From Apostichopus japonicus (taxonomy: Eukaryota > Echinodermata > Holothuroidea > Aspidochirotida > Stichopodidae), in the NCBI RefSeq assembly GCF_037975245.1, contig NC_092561.1, positions 372,001 to 436,000 on the forward strand: a stretch of 64,000 nt of DNA, written 5' to 3'. A program made the position numbers and the translations under genes. Below, piece by piece: positions 13,942-25,900 of this stretch; position 1 is the first letter of the stretch, and each line of letters begins with the position of its first letter. The notes beneath the pieces were generated by a model that made no database searches, was not told the origin of the DNA, and saw nothing but the letters and a program-made list of their open reading frames with translations.

Positions 13942-16900
13942 TCAGGTGGAGGTTGAGTTTATAGAAACAACAGATGCATCGTAATTGGCTTCATCATAGA
14001 GTAGTCCTGAAGTAAACAAAGAAAAGACGACATTGGGCGAAATATACAAACGAGGAGAGTAAAATTAATGGAACAAAAGCAAAATTTACATGTAAATTAC
14101 AAAGTAATCAGATCATGATTGGTCAATGCAGTAGAATGACGATCATGATTGGTCAATGCAGTAGAATGACTGTGTTTTTTTTTTCAGAACAACTTAGAAA
14201 AGGCCTTATCCATTTGGAAGATATCACAGGTTCTGCTTCTTCTACTCACAGGTGCAAAATGCACACCAATTTTTATATGTTTGCTTTATTTATTACAATG
14301 TTTTACTTTTTGTAACTGAGAATGTCTTTGCACATGCTGAATTTAAAATATAGCGTTGACATAGGATGCAGTATCAACATTGCTACCGTTCTACCCCGAA
14401 ATATTAACAGAAAGACAAAGATATGATTTTTTCAGATGCTAGAGGCACTATGACGTCACACATTAACAAAGTAACATCCTATCCCCTCCTCCCCACCTAG
14501 GAGACTTTTAAAGTAGCATATCTCCCAAATGGAGAAACGATTTTCTTTGCTCTCTAAGGGCGTCTTTCATGACCGTGATATCATATAAGACAAAGATGAT
14601 AATGTTAAATTTGTGTCTCCTCTAAATATCTTCAGAAGAAATGTGTATGTATATGAATGTGAATGTGAATATGAATGTGAATATGAATATGTATGTCAAT
14701 GTCAATGTCACTGTCAATGTGAATATGAATATGAATATGAATTTCAATGTCAATGTGAATATGAATATGGATATGTATGTGAATGTGAATATGAATATGA
14801 ATATGTATGTGTATGTGTATGTGAAAGTGAATGTGAATATGAATATGAGCTTGTTTGCATACCTGCAATACATGCAGTCGTGAAGCACGCAATTGAACCA
14901 GCGATCAATGCGCGTAGAGCAACTGATGCCAGATCTCCAGCTCGAGATGGCGCCATCGGCGTCAGCCCTCCAAGTTGGATACCAATCGAGCCAACATTGG
15001 AAAACCCACACAGAGCGTACGTTGCGATTATTTCAGACCGGACCTAATGGAAACAAGACGCTAGTTGAACGTTTGGAAGTGCAGCGAACATGAACGTAAT
15101 CATATGAAAATGTTACTTCGGCCAAGTAAAACAACACCATATTCAAAGTTGCCTATAACTTCAGTGGACATAGTTATATTGTGACAAAACTTCAAAAGTA
15201 TTTGCAAGCACAATTCGTTTATTCCTATTTCCTAATTTGTAGTCTAACTAAAACTCAGAAATAAAATACACCATTTGAAGTATAGAAAAGAACTCAGACC
15301 CCCTACAATCGGCTTTATCTATGGTCCATTTGGTCACACCCTCTCACCTCGTGTAAAATCCTGGATCCACCGCTGCTTCTGCAGCATGCAAAACATATTA
15401 GTCAAAATGGGGGACTTGTGTACGTGCAGGACTCGTTCGGTTAATAGTTCAGTCATAACTTCCCCAATAAATGATTTAATGTTTATTTGAGCTTTTCAGT
15501 GGTCAAGACAACCAAGTTTTCTACAGCAAAAGGGGCAGTGGAATAAGAGTGCTTTCAAGTGAAAATAAACGCTTAAGCAGATGACTGATACATACATACA
15601 TACACACACGCATACATACATACATACATACACACACATATAATATATATATATGTATAAATATGTATATAGGTATATATGTATATAATGGTCTACACTG
15701 GATGTGTAGAAACGTGAACGGGGCAGCCTCTATCAAGTCAGGGGGACATTTGAAGATATGTTATATAGACACTTTCACGTTGGACTATATAGACTTGCTT
15801 CTGTTAGCCAATGAGATATCAACATTGCAAATATGAAGTAAGATCATCCGATAATTATTACTAACCGACATGTATTGTCCAGTACCCATCTGTCGGTTTC
15901 CGATGAATCCCGCCAACCTTTCATAGGCGACAAACTCGTTCAAGAAAGTTTTTATGCCAATCAACTCCGCGACGAGACGGCAGTCCTTTGGCTCAACACC
16001 CATGAGGAAAGGAATCGGAACGAAAACGTAGGAACAAATGAACTGCAACAAAGAATGGAAAACTTCATAGGCATGTTTGAAAAAAATGAGTGATACCTTT
16101 ATAAATGATTTTTTTTGGGGGGGGGGGTCGTCGGAAAAGCTAGTCGTCATTGTGCGACCATTTCAGAAAACCACAGTAAAGAAACCGAAACTTTTCATCG
16201 ATTTTGGAGGAAGATCTGTAGTAAAATGTAGAGTTGTTATTACTTTATTATCGTGAATTCACTAAGTAAGAGTTCATTTAAGTAAAAATATACTTGACTG
16301 AAATCGAACCTTTTGGGTCAAATTTCATGATCATATATCTTATTCGTTTTACCGGTTGACTGACCTACGCCGTGCTGTTTTTCAAAATTGCGAATTTGTC
16401 CTTTTCGTGTCTGTGTTGCTATTTTTGCAACCATTTCAGGTTTTTGTTATTATGCAGTTTGTGTCAATTTGTAACAACTGATATCTGAATCAAAACTTTG
16501 CAAGATCTTCAACATACTTAATATTTAACCTACACGTGCTATCACTACAACCATATATATATATTGCTACAGCTGTGACTAGTAAGGGAACATATGAAAT
16601 ACGAATATTAATCATCTTAAGATTAAAGGATGATAATCTAATCTAAAAAGGTGAGATAAGCCCAGAGAAAGCAAAATAAAAACAAATTATAAACAATCAA
16701 AAACCTTACTTCAAATGATAATTCATCCCATCCAAGAAGAGCACCGATATATCCAAGGACTCCATTTAGTAAGGCGAGTAAGGAGATGAACGCGATCAGA
16801 TTGCCAGCGATGTTGAGAACTAAGGGAATAGAGGTGCTTGCTCCATGAGATGCAGCTTCTATGAAGTTACGGTGATCACTTGAAAAGGGAGAAAGAGAGA

Positions 16901-19900
16901 GCGAGAAAGGTGCAAGAACGTAAAAATCTGAAACAGCTCAATTTGGCGTCAATTTGGTCAATTATCGATATTATTCAATAGTATTACAATTCACATCAAC
17001 GCAGTTCATCGGCGTGGCTATGTTGACTAAGTTTCATTTCATGTATTTGGATTCATTAATAGAATTGATAATGCGCGTTGTTTTTAGTTCTGTTAGGACA
17101 TGGTCTGCTAATGGTTTTGCTAAATAACCCGTACAGTAGCCCTCGATCAGGGCAAACCACACATGGTGGAGTATAATTGTTCAAGATCCCGTCTGGCCAT
17201 TAACGTATTTTTGGTAGAGTTGAGCAATTGTGCACAGTTTACAACCTATGGTGGCATTCTCCTATAAGCGTCTATACCAGTCCGCCCGTATGGAAAGCCC
17301 TTTTAACATTTAATCGGGAAATTTAGATATCTGAAATGGTTTATTTTTTTTTTAGATATCTAAAATTTTATTTCAGATATCTGAAATTCTATTTGAGATA
17401 TCTAAAATTGAATTTGAGATATCTAAACTTGAGTTCGAGATATCTGAAATTAAATTCGAGCTATCTGAAATTGAATTTCAGATATCTGAAATTGAATTTC
17501 ACATATCTGAAATTGAATTTTAGATATCTGAAATAGAATTTCGGATTTCTGAAATTCTCTGGTATTTCGAGACATATGAAATTGATTTTAGGATATCTAC
17601 AATGATTTGTAGATATCGTTAATAAATTTGAGATATCTGAAATTTAATCTGAAATATCTGAAATTATTTCGAGATATCTCAAATTCCTGATTAAATGTTA
17701 AAACGGCTTTCCATAAGCCCGAGTGTTCTCTCATGGAAACGTGCCAAAAAAAAGGAGCAGGAGAACATTTTTCTTGGTATGTTATCAATGGATTTGGTTT
17801 TTTTTTATTGTGGCTGGCACGTTGAAGAGCATGAATGAGAGTACTTGTGGTGTTTACAATTGTGGGTCAATTCATGTAGCATTAGATCCCCTTTAGGCCT
17901 CCAAAGAAGCAGTGTACGAAAAGGATTTACTATTGAGTAAAGACCCGTCAGCTATCCAGTGATGGGTTAGCGTTTAGCTAGTGAGAACTTCTATCTAGAC
18001 CTAGAGACCACAGCTCTTTTATAATGTAGTGTGTATAAGGCAATGGGGCTTTTAATAGGCGTATGCTACCCTATGGTATAACTCACAGTTGAGAGATTTG
18101 GGCCAATTGTTCACAAATAAACGTGATACGCTGATAATGCAAACACACACACAAGTCTATACTTAATTTATCCAGTATCCGTAATTTATCCAGTGATGGG
18201 TTAGCGTTTAGCTAGTGCGAACTTCAGCTATAGACTAAGATATCACAGCTCTTTTATAATGTAGTGTGTATAAGGCAATGGGGCTTTTAATAGGCGTATG
18301 CTACCCTATGGTATAACTCACAGTTGAGAGATTTGGGCCAACTGTGCACAAATAAACGTGATACACTGATAATGCAAACACACACACACAAGTCTATACT
18401 CAAATATTATGTTATTGGCATTGCGTGTTTGTTTTTTCTTTGTTCTTTTCCTCTATTGTTGTATTGTGTTTATCTGTACTGTATATCTTGTTTAAAGGGG
18501 ACTGTTCGTACAAGCTAATGCTTTTTCAGTCCTCCTCCACCATATTGTTTTATCTTGACTTTGTACTACTCCTCTCTTCATTCTTGTGGGAAGATACTCA
18601 AACTCAAACTCTAAATAAACTTCTCCTCACCCTTTTGGTAGGTTAATGTTGTCTATATCGACATGTTTTGATTCTTCCGTTTCAGGATAAAATAATTTAG
18701 CAATTGCAAGAGCCGCCGGAGCCGACATCACAGATGCGGATAAGAGATGAGAGGCACTGATTCCAAAAAAGATGTAAGCTCCTAGAACACTACCAGCTAT
18801 CGTTGCAAAACCTCCCGTCATGACAGCGTGGAGCTCTGATTTGGTCATGTCTTTAATCATGGGTCGAATCATAAGAGGAGCTTCCGTCTAATATAACAAA
18901 AGTACAATAAACCAATATGAATGCATACGGCAGGAACATGGAAAATATGAGAAACAAACTTAGCCCAAGTGTGCATGGTTCTATACAGAGCTGAAGAAGC
19001 TGAATAGCTAATTGACCGATGTTTCAATCGTGGTCTAGACATTTCCTTGATTAGTGGTTCTACAATGAAACAAGGCGGGTTTTTTCTAAAAAGGGTTCAT
19101 AACAACGACAAGTACTCTTGCAGACGTAACTGATGTGTTTCTGGTCTCTTAGTTCATAGCTACCCCATTCACACGACGAGCTATCTTGTGTTAATCTATT
19201 AATCATAGCAGCAGAAAAAGTCCTTGTCGAAAGAGTTGCTATTAATCACAAGGTAACGAATGAATGTGACCTTTCACATGGTATATGAATATGTATGAAT
19301 TTGACAAAATGAACTCCGCAGCATTACCTGTCCGATGAAGATATTTCCTGCTGCATTTAGTGACTCGGAGGCCGAGGTCTGCATGGTCTTCTGCATCAAC
19401 CAAGCTATCTTCTTGATGATAACTTGCATGATACCCCAATGATATAGAACAGAGATGACAGTGCTAAAGTATATGACAACAGGCAGGACCTATCAAAGCA
19501 TAAATAGTATATGACGTAGTGATATCTTAGAGTTCAATCATGGGTATGATATCATATAAACATGACGGACGGCAGAGGAGGGGACCGAGGGGGTTAGACT
19601 GAAAGCGGGTAGGTTACGTTCGTCCTCATGAAAGGAGTTACCCAAGAGAAGCCGTCGTGTATGATATACAAGACACCAAAAACTTATCTGGTTTTGATAT
19701 TTATGAATGATGATACTTTACATGTCGCCATAGATATACACTTCCATCTACCTTCTACTACTTAAATTGGTAACATTTCTAGCAGAGCGCCCACCGTTAA
19801 ATCAACTTTCCATTGCAAAGCCTGATTACTGTTCTTTCCTAATCTACCAATCACAGAGAATGCGCAACGTAGATGAAGTTCGGGGAAGTAGAAACGTGTT

Positions 19901-22900
19901 GATATTCGTCACGTTTAACTATCCACCTAGCTTCCATATTATGTAATTGTGTTTAAATTCTGTCATATCGTACCATGAGGTTAAAGATCTTCTTTATTGG
20001 CTCCAATTATAGCACTCTATAGCTAGGAAAGTTTTGTGATTACGTAATCGATCTGCTACGGTCGTAACTCGACCTCAGGCTTTACAATTAGCCTGCATAG
20101 CTTCTTAACACCATTAGGCTCTTTGTGTAAAACACTGTGTAGAAATGTGTTTCATGTCTACAGTGTAGTTAGTCATACAGCGTTCACACAAAGACTGATT
20201 GGTAAAAAGAGGTCATTTTACGACCAAGGCAGGTTAATTAATCTCAAGAAACTTTTCCACGACAGCGTGCTTTAGTTGGGGTCTATACAGCAGACCTTTA
20301 AAATTAGAAAAAAAAATCTTTCAATAAGTTAACAGTATAGTATTGCGAATGGTATTTGCAAACTCTAATCCTTCTACAGGTGTAATATTCTAGTCGCGAA
20401 CGACATTGTTAACGAAAATGACAAAGGGCGGCCATTCTCGCACCTTTGAGAGTAAATTTTCTGTATACGGAGACATGTAAGTTGTATTTGTTCAAAGAAA
20501 GATTGTAACTAAGGTAACTGTGTATTACTTCACTTGAGTAATTCCAAATGTATGTGCTTTTGTTTCTTAGCAAGCAATACTCCCACTTGCAGCTGAAAAA
20601 AAAAGAACTAATGTGAACGTATAGAAAACTGTAAAACAAGTTTATAACAATAAACCACACACTGCTCGGTGTATTGTTAACTATTTATTCATGAAGGCAA
20701 GCGTGACACTAAAAAAAGAGGTTTTTCGTCCGTTCAAATCAAGTGAAGTGAATACGACTTTAAATCATGTGGTTGTGATTTAGCGTAATCTAGTTCAGAG
20801 ATATCTTCTGCGCATGCGTTGTTCCTGTCTATTTGACTTGCTGTATACTGGTCGATTGGCAACCATTCACAACATGTTTACACTACGACACACTACCTAC
20901 AGTATCGTAAGTCAAGTGTGATGACTTTTTGTCGTGATCCCGCTTCCGTACAGGGTGAGACAAAATAATAAAACACATTACGCGTAGGTGAGATTATACT
21001 TCTCCTCTATTCGGTGGTTCGTGTATAACTGATATGACAAAGGTGACCTCGGGGTAGATATATCTTACGGAATATATATACAAGTGACCTTTTAGAGTAT
21101 AGAATATATGCCAGTCGTTTAGTTAATCTATTACAAAGTGGATGTTTTTGGTTTCTATATGAACACAAAACAATATCTATTTAGCCTTTGGAAAGAAAAA
21201 GTGCTTTTATACGATCCTCTTGCCCCAGGAAACACGTTGACTTCTATTAAGTATAAACGTATGCTATCGATTGTTAGTGGTATGAAATCCCCCCCCCCCC
21301 CCCTTCTCCACCTTGCTAACTATCTATCGTTTACATCACATAAAAACTTGCCAAAATATACAAATTTACTGGCGTGGGGGTGTTTTACACTCGTGAAAGT
21401 TTTCCAACCGTGATTTTGCACTTGAGCACACTTTTGCACACTAGTTTAGAATGCCCCTCGTACCAGGTTAAAATATTCATGAGAATATTCTACACTCTCA
21501 CACCGATGTACAAAAAGTATTTACTAACGTGGGAAAAACAGTAATCTAAAAAGTTACCTTCTTACAATTATGGCACTAACTCTGACTCATTCAAAATAGC
21601 TCTAAAAGTAAGGAAATTTCTTTTCCCCTGCAACTCTGAAAATTTAGAGCTGTTAAGCTGTGAGAGAAATTATATGAGTTTTGTTGTCTCGTATACATTT
21701 TATTTGGTCACAATGGTATATCTTTCTGGTTTTACAGAAGAGAATTGGCTTTCGTCGAGGAAGGCCTTCAAAGACTTTCGATAAGAAGGAAAGCGGGAGA
21801 GATACAAAATGAAGGCAGCTTACCTTGAATGCGAAGAAATGGTCAAGATAACTTGGGTCACCAAACAAAAACTTGGCACCAGCGTCAGAAAAATCGAGGA
21901 AGCTTTGAACGACATCACCCAACCAACGGAATGCTTTAAAGCCAATATCGGTCCGAAGGATAAACAAACCAAAGATAAACTGTAGAGCAAATCCCCATAA
22001 GACTGGCCTCCACTTCACCTGTTAAATCAAAAGTATTCTGGTTCATCATTTACCGTAAACATGTATTCTTGAAATCAGACTTTTTTACATACTTGTCAAA
22101 ACAGGTTCCCTTGTACATAGTCATTCATTCATGTTACTGTAGACCCGGCATATCGAAGTGACCAATTTGTTTTTCTTTGATGTTTAATAGCGTTATACAT
22201 TTGTCAAGATATCGATGTACATCTAACATGCTGATGGTCAGATATGACCAAATCAGGCATCTCGCAAAACTTTGAAAATGATATTAGAATATGGAGTATT
22301 TTTTAGCCGCAAAGATGGGGCGTGTGAGAAAATTATGTCTTTTTCATACAGATTATAGTCATACATGATTTACTTTAGGTTAATCTGGCTAATATTACGG
22401 AGTTCTGTTAATACCAGACTTCAAGCATAACCTTCTCGTGGACGTACAAGTAAGTACCCATACAAAGGTACTCAGGAGTTGGTACTCGCATCAATGAAAA
22501 TGTCGTATGTTACTCAAAATGAGTCGTTATACAAAATCCTATTCTTCTGTACTTTTGTAACGAGTCAGTTTGAGTACTTTCACCCACCAGGGTTTCTGAG
22601 AGAGTACTCATCATTTTGTATAAGTACTCGCACTGTGTGCACTTCTCGAGAAAATTGTACTCACACAACATGTCAGCTGTTCAATATTGATCTGTGTTCA
22701 TTAACATTTAAAGCTCTTTGAACTACTTAATGTTTAAACATGAATATTATCACTTCAAGAAAAGCCTCTGTGCTGTTATAGATTCACTTATTCCTATAGT
22801 GTTAGATGAAGTTACATGTGTATGTTAGTGTGTAAACTTGTGTTGCATTCCGACTGAGGCCCTGAACATATGAATTTCAGGTCCTCATATATGTCATTTG

Positions 22901-25900
22901 AAAAGGATCACTATATACTCACATATCGAGGGTACTTGGAGAAGATGTAGGTTACTATGATGAACACAACTAGACCAGCAGCAGAAGTCAATTGTTGGGG
23001 ATTATCCCAGCAAAGGAAAATCACCAATGCGATGGCAAGGAGCAACAACACGAGGAACACAATCCTAAGGATAAGAAAACAAACACAGTGTGTATTGCTA
23101 TTACATACATGTAAAATTTAAACATATAGCATATATATGGACGGAGACCAATAAGAATATTGTAAAACAGTTTTCTGACAGCATGTGAATGAAAAATGAG
23201 GCACTTGGTGGACACAAATAACAGTTGTCAACTGTGTTATCAAACATAGATACTCTGCATGGTAATTTTGAATACGTAAAATCGGAGATACCAAATCAGT
23301 ACATTGTGGTAAAAGGCTGCATGTATGAAGGCTGTATACAATGTCTTACCAGTTAAATATCTTTCCGCATGAGTTGAGAAAGTTGATTGGAGGCAAGCAA
23401 AGCTTGTTCCAAATCGTTTCACCAAACGCGTCTCTTATGAGTGTATACACCGCAATACAGACTGCTAGAGCAGTCAGCACCAGCAAAACGGTGGCATCTT
23501 GCAAATTACGAACGGATGCGAAGACAAGCCCAATCAGGAAAATTATTAATAATAGCAATAAAACTCCCCATATGAGGTATGTTTTGTTGTCCTTGACTTC
23601 TGATTTGATTGGATCTATCACCACGTCGATACGCTGAAATAAAATTTAAAAAATAGCAAAATATTGGAACGAAATAAGTTATTAACCAAAATAAAGAAAA
23701 GTATAGTAATTACTACAAAACAAGACAAGTAACACATGCATGGCATTATTGATACATATACAACTTGGATTATCTTAACCTCCGATATTCATCCATTCAT
23801 AATTACACAGTGGTGGTCCCCCTGCCACCAGTCTTGTTTAGGATCTCAAATATGGCCTTTTTTGCATACATTACAAGTTCCCCATTTGCTGAAAAAAAAG
23901 TATGTTTTCTACATTTTGTCTGTGAACTAAAGGTCCCTTTTGTTATATAGAAAGTGCAGACCTTTTGTTGAGGAATTCAAAAAGTTAATCAAAAAGTGAG
24001 TTTCCAAGTTTTTTTGAAATACAACAGTTAGAATATGTGGTACGGAATTCAGTTAGGATCAATTTGTCGGAAAGATTGAGGTAACAATTTTTTGTCTCCC
24101 CTCCCACTCCCCTTCCCTTTCCCGGTGATTGAGCGCTCTTCGGCAGCTCAGACTGACCGTACATCATGATTGCATGCAATGCGAGGTATTTGTCCAGTAT
24201 ATTCCATTTCGCAAATACATATTTTACCGAAGCTCAAAGTTTAAACTCAGTTTAGCTGACGTGAATAGAAATACCTGAAAAAGAAGCTTTCTGATTGGTT
24301 GTGGACCCAACGTGTATAAAGTTACCAAACTAACGGGGGGGGGCAGGTTGGGCAACATTTCGTTGTAAAACCTAAGTGTTAGACAAATATGTCACACTCT
24401 ATGTGCAAAAGGGTTTGCCCAGTCCGTCAGAGATTCCTCAATGGAATCCTCAGTGATTCTAAAGACTGCAACTTAGATTGGACCGATATCGCAGCGCCCT
24501 ATACGTTGATTTAGTGTGCGGCTGGAGATCCCCGTTACAGTTAAACATAAAAGAGACTGCAGAGTGAATAACTTTTCTTTAAAACACACTTTACATGCAG
24601 TAAAAATAAAAGCTTCACAATTGTATTTTTAATGACAAGAAACTAGTCGACTAATATTTTATTGAAACACACTTTACATGCAGTAAAAATAAAAGCTTCA
24701 CAATTGTATTTTTAATGACAAGAAACTAGTCGACTAATATTTTATTTTATTGATTTATTGTTTGAGTGGGAAGATTTTGTTCATATTGGGATAATGAAAT
24801 CTTACTGTAATATCACTACTAACTACTTGTTTTGGCTTCCTTTTCTCGTGACTCACTCATGCAATTACAGGTGCACCAATTCCCTTAAATAAATTTAGTT
24901 CAACACTATTAAATTGAATCAATTCCTATCGAATCTAACCGAACCGAACAATAATAGACTTGACAATAGTTCATTATCACTGCCATTCAATCGTTTCATT
25001 AGTGATTTTTTTTAATTTCTAAAAGAAGGAGAAACTAATATTAAAATAAGCCTTCCCTAAGGGCCTAATACTTACCTTCCATGCGCGATACTGAAGGTTT
25101 TGTTCTTGAGTATTGGTTGAGTCCCCATGAGCAGGGTCACCTGCTTCCATGGCAACCTCATGTTTATTGTCGACAGCAACAGCTTCCCCAAAGCTGTCGG
25201 GATTCCCATTAGCAAGATCATCCTCAAAACCAGGATTTTTGAATCCCCTTTCCTTGAAATTAAAACAAAAAGGATAAACAATTATTGCTAGGTCATTTGC
25301 AAATTTACTCGTGATTATTCAATACTGATACAGATTTGTAGTCTAGCAGGCAGGCCTAGTTTCAGTTACATTGTCATTTATTGTTTTTTATCACAAAGTA
25401 CATAATATATGGAACACGTATAGATTAATTGGTAAATGCTGACGTACATTGCCAATTAAGAGACCTAGAAACCTATGTAGGCTTATTCATGAGTTGGTCA
25501 CACCCCGTATAACACAGTTAAACTATAGAGCATATCGACAAAAAATATATGATACAAAGAACAATAACAAAACATAACAAAGCATTAAAAAACAATAAAT
25601 AATTAAAGCAATGCAAAAAAGAGGGAAATGTGGTAATAGTCCGTACTTATCTCAAATAGCTATTTATTCATTATTTTCTGAAAGAAGAAGCAGTGCTAAA
25701 CGTAAACTGTGTGAAAGCGACCAGCTGACCTAGTGTTATAATTTTGAATTTCGTTATTGTAGATAATTCCATTTGTGAAATTTGCTGGGAGTAGATTATG
25801 AACAATGCGGTAAGCAAATGTATATATTGACATGCATGTTTGAGATCAACAAGTTTGAGAACATATATAATGGAAAACAACTTATTAGTATGATCAGTGT

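Larger units (their letters stand above)
14007..14862 (-). other. Intron 10 of SLC28 copy 1, with hexanucleotide array
   Basis: The intron holds a perfect duplication of a 30-bp unit (14111-14170) and a large GAATGT/GAATAT-type array (14641-14849) that ends about 13 bp from the exon 10 donor. The donor is the weak GTATGC. Read in the transporter frame, the array stays open past the splice site as a Ser/Tyr/His/Thr-rich tail to a stop near 14750. Confidence 0.75.

Noticed and set aside
14613-15047. ORFs on both strands over the hexanucleotide array
   Set aside because: Repeat artefacts fused to shadow frames of SLC28 exon 10.
17336-17536. RYLKLNF-repeat ORF
   Set aside because: Translation of the 21-bp palindromic array; 21 is a multiple of three.
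25072-25281. 69-codon minus-strand ORF over SLC28 copy 1 exon 2
   Set aside because: It is an out-of-phase shadow. The frame encoding NPGFEDD joins exons 1 and 3 correctly.
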